Source of the DNA: RGIG3009 sp045541495
GTDB lineage: Bacteria; Bacillota; Clostridia; Oscillospirales; Acutalibacteraceae
Direction: 5' to 3'
DNA length: 64,000 bases
NCBI GenBank assembly: GCA_045541495.1
Contig: JAZQJE010000044.1
Span: forward strand, 22,939 to 86,938
The translations under genes and the position numbers were made by a program. This document shows positions 1-8,283 of this stretch, piece by piece (the first letter of the stretch is position 1; every line of letters starts with the position of its first letter). The notes beneath the pieces are model-generated. The model ran no database searches, was not told the origin of the DNA, and saw nothing but the letters and a program-made list of their open reading frames with translations.

Positions 1-1
1 G

Positions 2-304
2 GTATGGGGATTGGCGGTCATGGCCGTGATCTTCACCGCCATCGATCTAAAAAAATATGCCAAACTATCCATGTGCTGCTACATCGGCATGGGGTGGAGC
101 ATTCTGGTGGCTCTCAAACCCGCCATACAAGCGATACCGCTGGCGGGTCTTGGGTGGATTTTGGCGGGGGGGATCGCCTACACCATCGGCGCTATCCTGT
201 ACGGCGTGGGTAAACGGCATCGGTATATGCACGGCGTGTTTCACGTGTTCGTCCTGTTGGGCAGTTCGTTGCAGTTCGTAGGCATTTTTCAATATGTGAT
301 ATAA
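2..304 (+). CDS. Hemolysin III / TrhA-family membrane protein, C-terminal part
   Basis: The reading frame is open from the left window edge, so the N-terminus lies outside. The visible ~100 residues hold about three hydrophobic helices and a late segment with GKRHRYMHGVFHVFVLLGS, which matches the conserved last helices of the hemolysin III/YqfA (PAQR-related) family: the HGVFHVFVL histidines are the family's metal-binding positions. These are inner-membrane proteins, and the name hemolysin is historical. An internal ATG lies at 20, but upstream codons in frame keep the family pattern. It is followed by a hairpin terminator. Confidence 0.8.
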   Translation, partial: VWGLAVMAVIFTAIDLKKYAKLSMCCYIGMGWSILVALKPAIQAIPLAGLGWILAGGIAYTIGAILYGVGKRHRYMHGVFHVFVLLGSSLQFVGIFQYVI

Positions 305-305
305 A

Positions 306-341
306 AACCAGGCGTGACCGCTACGACGGCCACGCCTGGTT
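306..341. terminator. Hairpin terminator between convergent genes
   Basis: An 11-bp stem, AACCAGGCGTG against CACGCCTGGTT, with a 14-nt loop, sits between the stop of the hemolysin III gene (+) and the stop of the minus-strand zinc-ribbon gene. The A-run on the left and the T-rich end on the right suit termination in both directions. Confidence 0.7.
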
Positions 342-348
342 GCTGTAC

Positions 349-849
349 TTATTTCAAGAATTTCATATCTCGCACAATGGAGGCCTCTTTGGCTTTTCCC
401 GAACACACTTGGAAGAAGCAAATAACCTTCAGGATCTCCAATATGATGATAAAGATTCCGGCGGCAATGGGAACGATGATGGTGAATGCCAAAACGATGG
501 TGATCAGCGAAACCAATATTTCCAGCACCGTAAATTTAATGGCTTGCCGAACGTGGAACATGGTGTAAGCAGATTCTTTTCCCATCAGCAACGCGATGAT
601 GATACCGATGGCACTCAGTAAATACACCAACAGGCAAGCGGGCTTGCTGTCGGAGATGTCTTTGGCATCAAATTCGGCGGTGCGATCATAGGGATCGTAC
701 ATGGGCTGGGTATAAGCCTGAGCGTAGGGCGGTGTATAGGGTGCTTGCGGAGGAGTTTGCTGTGTGCCTGCTGCAAAAGCCGTTCCGCAAGTTGCGCAGA
801 ACGCCGCATTATCTTCCACGGCTTGTTGACAGTTCGGACAGATCTTCAT
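349..849 (-). CDS. Zinc-ribbon membrane protein of unknown function
   Basis: 166 aa. The N-terminus has a double-CxxC zinc ribbon (CPNCQQ near residue 4 and CATCGT near 18), then a Pro/Tyr/Gln-rich linker of about 45 residues, then three hydrophobic segments with the motif MFHVRQAIKFTVLE, which is reminiscent of DUF4870-type small membrane proteins. It probably sits in the cytoplasmic membrane with the ribbon in the cytoplasm. No enzyme motif is visible. It has its own Shine-Dalgarno (AAAGGGG upstream of 849). Function unknown. Confidence 0.75.
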   Translation of the reverse strand: MKICPNCQQAVEDNAAFCATCGTAFAAGTQQTPPQAPYTPPYAQAYTQPMYDPYDRTAEFDAKDISDSKPACLLVYLLSAIGIIIALLMGKESAYTMFHVRQAIKFTVLEILVSLITIVLAFTIIVPIAAGIFIIILEILKVICFFQVCSGKAKEASIVRDMKFLK

Positions 850-913
850 AAAACAATACCCCTTTCGGTTTCAGTGCTTTTATTCTATCATATTCGACAG
901 GCAAATGCAAGAT

Positions 914-953
914 GACAAAATCCCGTCTGCCTTTCAGTAGACGGGATTTTGTC
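914..953 (-). terminator. Terminator of the ABC exporter operon
   Basis: A 15-bp perfect stem, GACAAAATCCCGTCT with its complement, around a 10-nt loop lies about 50 nt past the stop of the minus-strand exporter gene. A TTTT run lies in the stem end on either strand, so it may also insulate the neighbouring zinc-ribbon gene. Confidence 0.75.
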
Positions 954-1003
954 AAGAATTAAAGCGAGATAAACAGATTCAGAATAGATGGTTCGAAACC
1001 GTA

Positions 1004-2815
1004 TTATGATGCCGTTTTATACTTTTTCGCCTGTGCACGATACATTTCGGCATATTTGCCGTTTTGAAGCATCAACTCATCGTGCGAACCGCTTTCCACG
1101 ATCTCACCGTGATCGAACATATAGATCTTATCCGCCATACGGGTGGTGGAAAGACGGTGAGAAATAAAGATGACCGTTTTACCTTTCGCATTTTCCAGTA
1201 TGGATTGATTCAAATTGTATTCGGCGATGGGGTCAAGGGCACTGGACGGCTCATCCATAATGATCAGTTCAAAAGGTCTTGCAAAAACACGGGCAATGGC
1301 GATCTTTTGCGCTTCACCACCCGATAGTCCCACACCGTCTTTGCTGAATTCTGTCGTAAGCTGGGAATGGATACCGTTGGAAAGTTGACGGAGCTTTTCG
1401 TCAAAGGAAGCCGCTTTCAGGGCGGACAGCACGGTGCCTTCATTCTCGTCGGAATATTCACCGCCCATAACATTTTCCGCTACGGTTGCCGCAAACACTT
1501 TGTAATCCTGGAACACAGCACCGATATGCTCACGGTATTTTTCGGGAGCGTATGCGGTAATGTTTTGTCCGTTATACAGGATCTCACCGCTTGTGGCATC
1601 GTACAACCGCATCAGCAGTTTGATCAGCGTGGTTTTGCCCGCGCCGTTATACCCCACAAACGCGATCTTCTCGCCCTTTTTTATTTCAAGATTTATGTTA
1701 GAGAGCGTTTTTTCTTCGTTTTTGGTAAAGGGATAGACGAAATCGAGATTTTTAATGGTTAGGGATTCAAAAGCAGGAACAGTGGTTACGTCGCCTTTGA
1801 TCGTGGATTCATACTCAATGAATTTTTTGACCTTTTCAATATAAAGGCTATGTTCATTGAATTTTGTCAGATAATTGCCGATGTCATCGATAGCCCAAGA
1901 CAGTTTAAAGGTGGCTTGAATACTGGCAGAGAAACTGCCAAGCGACAGCGTGGGATCCACCATATACCGAACGATCAGATAACCCGTAACGCCCGCCTGT
2001 GACAAAATCTCTTCCAATATGGAAGAGATCAGCGTTAACCCGAAGATCCTGCCAAGATATTTTTTGATACAGGTGACCTTTGTATCGGTGGTGTCCTGAT
2101 AATCCTTTTGCAGGTGTTCTGCCATTCCGCCTTGGCGCAACTCTTTCGCATAATCTTCCAGATAAAAGACTCTGCTGATATATCCAAGCTTACGGTTGAT
2201 GGGATTTATTTCCACATTTTTATCATATTGAACTTTGTTGAGCTTGTTTTTAACGATAAACCCTAATCCCATGGACACCAGTAGGACGAGGGCAACGATC
2301 CAATCCATAGAAACCAATAATCCTAAAATGACCACAGTGGATAGGATGCGGTTGATGAAAATGCTGAAATCGTTCATAACCTGTGTGGTACGAGCGTCTG
2401 CTTCCCGTATTGCCCAAATAAAATCATCGTAGAATTCGGGGTTATCGTAGCAACTTTGGTCAAGTTCCCGCGCTTTTTTGTACAACTCCCCTTGGATGGC
2501 TTCGTGGAGTGTGGGATGGATCTTCGGAAGATACACATTGTTGCGCCACTTGTTGAAAAGTTCAAAAACCGAATTATATCCCGCCGTGAGCAAGATCCAA
2601 AAGAGTATGGTTTTAAAGGCGACCCCCGCTTCAATGGCGTCGAATAAATATTTAGTAAACCATACGCTTATGATGTGCCAACCGGCTCTACCAAACGCTT
2701 CAATAAGCGTAACGACTGCAAAAGAAGGGGTATATTTGAATGTGTACTTCAACAGAAACCACAAATTTTTCCAAACCTGCAAAGGATTGTATTTCCCTAT
2801 TTTTTGTTTGCTCAT
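1004..2815 (-). CDS. ABC exporter half-transporter (TMD-NBD), second subunit
   Basis: 603 aa with an N-terminal six-helix type-1 exporter domain (about residues 20-320) and a C-terminal ATPase. Visible motifs: Walker A GYNGAGKTT near residue 388, signature LSGGEAQKIAIAR, Walker B LIIMDEP with the catalytic Glu present, and H-loop FISHRLS. Its start overlaps the stop of the upstream exporter gene by 4 nt (ATGA), so the two are translationally coupled and probably form a heterodimer. Substrate cannot be told; multidrug, lipid or peptide export are possible. The operon ends at the hairpin at 914-953. Confidence 0.9.
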   Translation of the reverse strand: MSKQKIGKYNPLQVWKNLWFLLKYTFKYTPSFAVVTLIEAFGRAGWHIISVWFTKYLFDAIEAGVAFKTILFWILLTAGYNSVFELFNKWRNNVYLPKIHPTLHEAIQGELYKKARELDQSCYDNPEFYDDFIWAIREADARTTQVMNDFSIFINRILSTVVILGLLVSMDWIVALVLLVSMGLGFIVKNKLNKVQYDKNVEINPINRKLGYISRVFYLEDYAKELRQGGMAEHLQKDYQDTTDTKVTCIKKYLGRIFGLTLISSILEEILSQAGVTGYLIVRYMVDPTLSLGSFSASIQATFKLSWAIDDIGNYLTKFNEHSLYIEKVKKFIEYESTIKGDVTTVPAFESLTIKNLDFVYPFTKNEEKTLSNINLEIKKGEKIAFVGYNGAGKTTLIKLLMRLYDATSGEILYNGQNITAYAPEKYREHIGAVFQDYKVFAATVAENVMGGEYSDENEGTVLSALKAASFDEKLRQLSNGIHSQLTTEFSKDGVGLSGGEAQKIAIARVFARPFELIIMDEPSSALDPIAEYNLNQSILENAKGKTVIFISHRLSTTRMADKIYMFDHGEIVESGSHDELMLQNGKYAEMYRAQAKKYKTAS

Positions 2816-4638
2816 GCCGTCACCTCCTCAGCATCGGCATAGGTGTCCGCTTGCTTGTGCCACATGTCTGCATATTTGCCGTCTAAAGCCAGCAATTCAC
2901 GGTGTGTGCCTTGCTCGATGATCTCACCGTTTTCGAACATATAGACGCGATCCGCCATAGTGGCACTGGAGAGTCTGTGAGAAATGAAGATCACCGTTTT
3001 ACCTTCACAGGCCTCAAACATATTCTGATACATTTCCTGCTCGGCAATGGGATCCAGAGCCGATGTGGGCTCATCCATGATCACGATCTCGTGCTTGCCC
3101 GCCAGAATTCTGGCAAGGGATATCTTCTGTGCTTCCCCGCCCGAGAACATGGCACCCTCTCTGTCGAATTCTCTCGTCACCACAGAATCTACGCCTTTTG
3201 ACAGTGTTTGAACTTTATCGTATATACCCGTTTTTTGCAGTGCTTTTTTAACCACCTCGCGATCTTCGTCGGTGATATTACCGCGAAGCATCACATTTTC
3301 CGCAATGGTTGTTGCAAATAGGTGATAATCCTGGAACACCGTTCCGAACAGAGCGCTATAGGATGAAAGACGATATGTTTTGATGGTTTCACCGTTCAAG
3401 AGGATCTCACCCTCGTCAGGGTCGTATAAGCGCTGCAACAGTTTAATAAGTGTGGTCTTTCCCGCACCGTTATGCCCGACGATGGCGATTTTTTCTCCCG
3501 CCTTAATCGTCAAATTTACCTTTGACAGGGCGGGTGTTGTCTGCCCCATGTAACGAAAGGTCATATTGCGAAGCTCCAGTTCTTCAAAGGCGGAAACACA
3601 GGGCGCATTTTCGTCCTCAGCAATCTGCACTTCATAGTCCAAAAAGTTGCGGAGATTATCAATGTAAAGAGAATCCTCATCCAATCGAAGGAAGGTGTTG
3701 CCAATTTGATTGATGGTGCTCGCTATATTGGCGGCTGAGTTGATAACCACAAAGCAATCGCCCAGCAGCATGTTGTTGGCAACTAAGGTTTTATAGGCTG
3801 CCAATATCATGGAACCGGAATCAACCACGACCTGGAAAACAAAGTCAAACAAATAGCGGAAGAACATCAGCGTATAGCCGTACTGATCGACCAGCCGTTT
3901 CATTTCGGCAATGCTGTTATGCATGCGCTTGTACATGACTTTCCACATTTCCGTAAGACGCATTTCCTTGGAAAAATCGTTTAAATAGAAAGTACGGCGC
4001 ACATAATCCCGTTGCCGTATTGCTTCCGTGTGTCGCATGGAGTACTCGTACTGGACCCGATTTTGCTTCTTGCCGACAAGAGCGGTACACAGCAGCGGCG
4101 CAAATGCCAACAGCAAAAACACGGGGTCAATACTAACTATCAAGGTGCCTACAGCAACACCGTAGATCACGATAAAAATAACACCCGAAACGGTATACAT
4201 GGCTTTATATGCCCTGTTGACGATGTTGTCCGTTGCTTTCACATAGGTATCGTAAAAGGTTGCATTTTCAAAGCACACAAGATCCACAGCGGCGGCTTTG
4301 CGCTGAAGCAAGTTTTGAATATAGGCTTCCACTCTTGGCCGTGTGAGTTCCCAATAACACCCGAAGACGTTTTGAAAAAGCATATTGAGGATGCAAAAGG
4401 TGATCATACCGCCCAGTGTTATCAGAATGGTGCTCAACGCCTTTCCTTCCTGTAAAGCGTTGAGCGTATATTGGTACAGGTATGTGCTTAACATAAATTG
4501 CCCGACTGCATTGAGAGAAGTGGAAATAAAAGTTCCCACTAAAAGCCCCGGACAGGCTTTGGCCATTAACCCCAGCATAAAACCGTTATTTTTGAAAGCA
4601 CGTTTCCAATTTACTTTTTGCTTTTTGTCTGTTTTCAT
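2812..4638 (-). CDS. ABC exporter half-transporter (TMD-NBD), first subunit
   Basis: 608 aa, same architecture as its downstream partner: membrane domain in roughly residues 30-330, then ATPase with Walker A GHNGAGKTT, signature FSGGEAQKISLAR (Phe replaces the usual first Leu), Walker B IVIMDEP and FISHRLS. Both nucleotide sites of the pair therefore look catalytically complete apart from this signature variant. It starts only 25 nt after the stop of an amino acid importer ATPase, so it may be transcribed with that operon. Substrate unknown. Confidence 0.9.
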   Translation of the reverse strand: MKTDKKQKVNWKRAFKNNGFMLGLMAKACPGLLVGTFISTSLNAVGQFMLSTYLYQYTLNALQEGKALSTILITLGGMITFCILNMLFQNVFGCYWELTRPRVEAYIQNLLQRKAAAVDLVCFENATFYDTYVKATDNIVNRAYKAMYTVSGVIFIVIYGVAVGTLIVSIDPVFLLLAFAPLLCTALVGKKQNRVQYEYSMRHTEAIRQRDYVRRTFYLNDFSKEMRLTEMWKVMYKRMHNSIAEMKRLVDQYGYTLMFFRYLFDFVFQVVVDSGSMILAAYKTLVANNMLLGDCFVVINSAANIASTINQIGNTFLRLDEDSLYIDNLRNFLDYEVQIAEDENAPCVSAFEELELRNMTFRYMGQTTPALSKVNLTIKAGEKIAIVGHNGAGKTTLIKLLQRLYDPDEGEILLNGETIKTYRLSSYSALFGTVFQDYHLFATTIAENVMLRGNITDEDREVVKKALQKTGIYDKVQTLSKGVDSVVTREFDREGAMFSGGEAQKISLARILAGKHEIVIMDEPTSALDPIAEQEMYQNMFEACEGKTVIFISHRLSSATMADRVYMFENGEIIEQGTHRELLALDGKYADMWHKQADTYADAEEVTA

Positions 4639-4663
4639 AGAGAGCTCCTTTGACTATCGTAAT

Positions 4664-5446
4664 TTAAGCATTAAAGCGGGACAGGAATGCGCGGGTGCGT
4701 TCATTTTGACTGTTTTCAAACACCTGTTCGGGCGTTCCCTCTTCCACGATCAAGCCGTCATCCATGAAAATGACTCGATCGGAAACCTCTTTAGCAAACG
4801 CCATTTCGTGAGTCACAATAACCATGGTCATGTTTCGGTTGGCCAGATCTTTCATCACTTTGAGGATCTCCCCCGTCAGTTCGGGGTCTAGCGCGGACGT
4901 GGGTTCATCAAAAAAGAGGATCTCGGGATTCAGTGCCAACGCTCTGGCAATGGCCACCCGCTGTTGCTGCCCCCCCGATAACTGACAAGGATAGGCATCC
5001 CACTTGGCGGACAACCCCACTTGATCGATGAGGGCACGGGCTTTGGCTTCAATATCCGCCAAGATCTGTTTGGTATTCGCCTTGTAATGGGGGCGTTCTT
5101 TGGCTTGCAGTTTCAGTGCCAACGACACGTTGTCCAGCACGTTATATTGCGGAAATAAATTGAAGTTCTGAAACACCAACCCGAAATGCAACTGGCGACG
5201 GCGTTGCTCCGCCGCGGGCAGTTTGACGGTCTCGGCGGCATCAAAAATAACTTCGTTGTTCACCGTCACCGTTCCCCGTTCTGCCCGTTCCAAAAAGGTG
5301 AGGCACCGTAACAGCGTAGTCTTACCGCTACCTGAAGACCCGATAATGGACAGTACCTGTCCCTTTTCCAAGGAAAAATCGATGCCTTTCAGCACTGTCA
5401 CTTTCCCGAACTTTTTGTGAATATTCCGCACTTCCAACATCGGCAT
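4664..5446 (-). CDS. Polar amino acid ABC importer, ATP-binding protein
   Basis: 260 aa, the length of GlnQ/ArtP-type ATPases. Motifs: Walker A GSSGSGKTTLLRC near residue 36, Q-loop VFQNFNLFPQ (the amino-acid importer hallmark), signature LSGGQQQRVAIARAL, Walker B EILFFDEPTSALDPE and switch His VTHEMAFAKEV. The start used has a GGGGG Shine-Dalgarno 7-8 nt upstream; a second ATG two codons on is possible. It follows the permease gene by 4 nt. Substrate within the polar amino acids is not determinable by eye. Confidence 0.93.
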   Translation of the reverse strand: MPMLEVRNIHKKFGKVTVLKGIDFSLEKGQVLSIIGSSGSGKTTLLRCLTFLERAERGTVTVNNEVIFDAAETVKLPAAEQRRRQLHFGLVFQNFNLFPQYNVLDNVSLALKLQAKERPHYKANTKQILADIEAKARALIDQVGLSAKWDAYPCQLSGGQQQRVAIARALALNPEILFFDEPTSALDPELTGEILKVMKDLANRNMTMVIVTHEMAFAKEVSDRVIFMDDGLIVEEGTPEQVFENSQNERTRAFLSRFNA

Positions 5447-5450
5447 GCAC

Positions 5451-6095
5451 TCACCCCCTGAAATAACTGAGTTTTTTCTCGAATTTGTTTAACAGGATGG
5501 TCAAGATCCCGTTCACCGCCAGATAGAATACCGCGGTGTAGAACAGAGGCCAGATCAACCCTTTTTTTATATACGATTCGCCCATCCAAATGATCTCATA
5601 CACCGAGATGATGCGCACCAATGCCGTATCTTTTACCAAGGTGATAAATTCGTTGCCCATGGGCGGCACGATCCGCTTGATGAGCTGCAACAACGTGACC
5701 TTAAAAAAGATCTGTGAACGGGTAAGACCCAATACCTGTCCCGCCTCGTATTGACCGCGTGGAATGGATTGGATACCGCCTCGATAGATCTCGGAAAAAT
5801 AACAGGCGTAATTGATAACAAAAGTGACCAATGCCGCCACATAACGGGGCAACAACGGCAACCCGAACAACAGTCCCGGCCCGTAATACACCACCAAGAT
5901 CTGCAGCATCAGCGGAGACCCCCGCACGATCCACACCACCGTTTGCGTTAACCACCTGAGCGGCGTAAAACGGCTCATAGATGCCATGCAGATCAGCAAA
6001 CCCAGCGGCAATGCCAATAAAAGGGTGAGAAAAAACAGTTCCAGTGTAACTTCTAATCCCTCTAACAGGGACAGGGTAACGTTCCAAAATGACAT
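5451..6095 (-). CDS. Polar amino acid ABC importer, permease
   Basis: 214 aa membrane protein of the HisM/GlnP family (BPD_transp_1). The N-terminal LEGLEVTLELFFLTLLLALPLG and the EAA loop region (EAGQVLGLTRSQIFFKVTLLQ, then NEFITLVKDTALV) are characteristic. It probably forms a homodimer with the ATPase encoded just downstream and takes substrate from the lipoprotein encoded upstream. A hairpin separates it from the binding-protein gene. Confidence 0.92.
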   Translation of the reverse strand: MSFWNVTLSLLEGLEVTLELFFLTLLLALPLGLLICMASMSRFTPLRWLTQTVVWIVRGSPLMLQILVVYYGPGLLFGLPLLPRYVAALVTFVINYACYFSEIYRGGIQSIPRGQYEAGQVLGLTRSQIFFKVTLLQLIKRIVPPMGNEFITLVKDTALVRIISVYEIIWMGESYIKKGLIWPLFYTAVFYLAVNGILTILLNKFEKKLSYFRG

Positions 6096-6113
6096 AGGCG
6101 TCTTCTCCCGTCA

Positions 6114-6147
6114 AAAACGCTCCCTCACCCTTGTGAGGGAGCGTTTT
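6114..6147 (-). terminator. Intra-operon hairpin between binding protein and permease
   Basis: A 15-bp perfect stem (AAAACGCTCCCTCAC and complement) with a 4-nt loop and a following U run on the minus-strand transcript. It lies in the 63-nt gap after the solute-binding protein gene. Partial termination or 3'-end protection here would give the usual excess of binding protein over permease and ATPase (known for such operons; inferred here). Confidence 0.75.
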
Positions 6148-6158
6148 GCCAATGATTT

Positions 6159-6944
6159 TTACTTCTCGATGATGTTCTTCGCAATGCCGTAACCTTTCGC
6201 CAACTTCATCACGACGCCCTTGTCATATTGCTCTTTCCAAAAAGTGTTGAATTTCTCGGTCAGATCGCTCCCTTTGCGGAAGCCCACGCCGTATTCCTCG
6301 CTGGTCAGGTCCAAGGTGGTCACCAAGGAGGGATAGTTGGTACCGGCACCGATCATGGCACCCGCCATGAGCAAGTCGATCACACAGGCTTGCACACTGC
6401 CTGCTGCTACTTCCATCAAAGCGCGGGCCTGATCCTGACATTTGGTATAAGGGATGTTCAGTGCATCCAATGCCGCAGCGCCGGCAGACTCGTCTTCTAC
6501 AGCAAAGGTGAGCTCGTTTAAACTATCAATGGTGGTGTAGTTTGCTGCAATGTCTTTTTTTATGACCACGACTTGCGCATTCCTGCAATAGGGCTCACTG
6601 ACACTCATAAGACTTGTTACTTCGTCGGTAATGGTCATACCGTTCCATACCACGTCGATGGCTTTGGTTTCCAAGTCAACGGCCTTGTTGCCCCAGGTGA
6701 TCTCAATAAACTCGGCCTCTACGCCCAGATATTCTGCAAACTTTTTTGCCATATCCGCATCAAAGCCGACCCATTCGCCGCTGCCCTCGATCTCTTCAAA
6801 ATCCATGGGAGCAAAGTCGGTGATACCGACTACCAATTTGCCCTTGTCTTTCACATATTCGCTGTCGGTCACGTCGCGGCCGCAAGCCGTCAGACTCATC
6901 ATCAACATCAGTGCCGCCAACAACAGCGCAACGATCTTTTTCAT
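6159..6944 (-). CDS. Polar amino acid ABC importer, solute-binding lipoprotein
   Basis: 261 aa family-3 extracellular solute-binding protein (SBP_bac_3). The N-terminus has two Lys, a hydrophobic stretch and the lipobox LTAC near residue 20, so it is a lipoprotein on the outer face of the membrane. Body motifs GKLVVGITDFAPMDFEE, GFDADMAKKFAEYLG and WNGMTITDEV are family-typical. The start at 6944 (ATG AAA AAG) is chosen over an upstream in-frame TTG because GAGAGGG lies 8 nt before it. First gene of the importer operon. Confidence 0.92.
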   Translation of the reverse strand: MKKIVALLLAALMLMMSLTACGRDVTDSEYVKDKGKLVVGITDFAPMDFEEIEGSGEWVGFDADMAKKFAEYLGVEAEFIEITWGNKAVDLETKAIDVVWNGMTITDEVTSLMSVSEPYCRNAQVVVIKKDIAANYTTIDSLNELTFAVEDESAGAAALDALNIPYTKCQDQARALMEVAAGSVQACVIDLLMAGAMIGAGTNYPSLVTTLDLTSEEYGVGFRKGSDLTEKFNTFWKEQYDKGVVMKLAKGYGIAKNIIEK

Positions 6945-6979
6945 AATCAAAACCCTCTCTTTTGTTTCAAGATGTGGCC

Positions 6980-7008
6980 ATTATACACCAACACATTAGC
7001 AAAGTAAA
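6980..7008 (-). promoter_or_regulatory. Sigma-A promoter of the amino acid importer operon
   Basis: On the minus strand TTTACT, 17 nt, TATAAT lies about 35 nt ahead of the binding-protein gene; the -10 is perfect and the spacing ideal. Confidence 0.7.
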
Positions 7009-7063
7009 GTACTAAATCAATATTCTCCCCAAGTTTGTAAAAAAAAACAAAAGGAGAGGCGGT

Positions 7064-7972
7064 TTATTGTTCTTTTTTCACAGTTTTCGAGGGGAGGTTA
7101 GCCAGTGTTACCGCGCCGAACATGAGGAAACACCCGATTCCTTCACGTAATGAGAGAGTATCGCCCAGTATTATCCAACCTGTCAGTACCGAAAACACCG
7201 ATTCTAAACTTAATAATAAGGTGACAACGGCGGGATTGCTGTTTTTTAGCGAGATAGTCTGTAGGGTATAGGCGATACCGCTGGAAAATACTCCCACATA
7301 CACAAGGGGCATCCAGCAATCCAATATGGCGGTCACCGAGGGGCGTTCGAAAATCAACATCAAGGTCGTGCTGATGACCGCGCTCACCGTCAGTTGTGCG
7401 CAGGACAGATGGATCCCGTTAACTCGCGGCGAAAAGCGGTCGATAAACAAAATTTGAAAGGTGAAGAACACGGCGCACAACACGATAACACCGTCGCTGG
7501 GGGCAATGGAGAACCCCTCGTTGATACAAAGGAGATACAATCCTACCAGCGCAATGCCGATCCCCGCCCATACGGTGAGAGGCGCGCGGCGTTTAAAGAT
7601 CAAACCGAAGATGGGCACCAGCACCACGTACAAGGACGTAATAAATCCTGCCTTGCCGGGATCGGTATCCGCCATGCCCGCCTGTTGCAGGTTGGTGGCG
7701 ATGGCCAACATGGACCCGCAAGCAAGACCGCCTATGAGCAGGTTGCGGCAGTACGCGGGGCGTTCTTCAGCGGGAACGGGGGATCGCTTGCTCACTCCCG
7801 CCGATAGAATGAGGAGGAAAGCCACGCCGATCCATGAGCGGACAGCACTGAACGTAAAGGGCGGCAACGTGTCCGCGCCGATTCCCTGCGCCACAAACGC
7901 CGAGCCCCAAATAAATGCCGCCAATAACGGGCAGACCGTGGTGCGTAACAGTTGTTTGGTTTGTGAGGTCAT
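7064..7972 (-). CDS. EamA/DMT-family transporter
   Basis: 302 aa with about ten hydrophobic helices in two EamA repeats. Typical stretches: FIWGSAFVAQ near residue 20, ADTDPGKAGFITSLYVVLVPIF, and late VVTLLLSLESVFSVLTGWIILGDTLS. Such proteins export metabolites or amino acids across the cytoplasmic membrane; substrate unknown. It is alone and divergent from the microcompartment operon, and no link to that pathway can be shown. Confidence 0.88.
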   Translation of the reverse strand: MTSQTKQLLRTTVCPLLAAFIWGSAFVAQGIGADTLPPFTFSAVRSWIGVAFLLILSAGVSKRSPVPAEERPAYCRNLLIGGLACGSMLAIATNLQQAGMADTDPGKAGFITSLYVVLVPIFGLIFKRRAPLTVWAGIGIALVGLYLLCINEGFSIAPSDGVIVLCAVFFTFQILFIDRFSPRVNGIHLSCAQLTVSAVISTTLMLIFERPSVTAILDCWMPLVYVGVFSSGIAYTLQTISLKNSNPAVVTLLLSLESVFSVLTGWIILGDTLSLREGIGCFLMFGAVTLANLPSKTVKKEQ

Positions 7973-8118
7973 GGTATTTCACATCCTATTAAAACTGTAA
8001 CCCAGTATAGCGAAAGTTGTGAAAAAAAGCAATAAAAGAAAACGGAAACGTCGCTTTTTTGCAAACAGGATTTTGGTTTGCGGCGCTATTGGTTTTCTTT
8101 TTATGGTCAAACAGCAAT

Positions 8119-8274
8119 TCCCGAACAAAACCACATTTTCACCTTTGTTTTTGGGTTTGTTCGGGATATTTTGTTTGATTTGTGTTATTTTTTCTGGTTT
8201 TCTTTGGTTTTTCTCTTGACAAGGTTGTGGTTTTCCGATAGAATGACCATAGATGACTATGGCTTTGTTCGGGA
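8119..8274. promoter_or_regulatory. Three copies of an 11-bp operator candidate at the microcompartment promoter
   Basis: TTTGTTCGGGA occurs at 8156-8166 and 8264-8274, and its exact reverse complement at 8119-8129. The first two form an inverted pair 26 nt apart upstream of the -35; the third lies in the leader and overlaps the Shine-Dalgarno of the dehydratase gene. An obvious candidate binder is the DeoR-family protein encoded at 18957-19715, but this is inference. Confidence 0.55.
8216..8244 (+). promoter_or_regulatory. Main promoter of the microcompartment operon
   Basis: TTGACA (8216-8221), 17-nt spacer, TAGAAT (8239-8244). This is close to the sigma-A consensus and stands 39 nt ahead of the glycyl-radical enzyme gene. 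The 200 nt upstream (8000-8215) are T-rich and hold no convincing gene. Confidence 0.8.
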
Positions 8275-8283
8275 GGTATCACG

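Noticed and set aside
8019..8219. 66-residue plus-strand frame ahead of the microcompartment promoter
   Set aside because: T-rich spacer translating to a Phe/Lys-rich peptide without a ribosome site; it overlaps the operator repeats and promoter.
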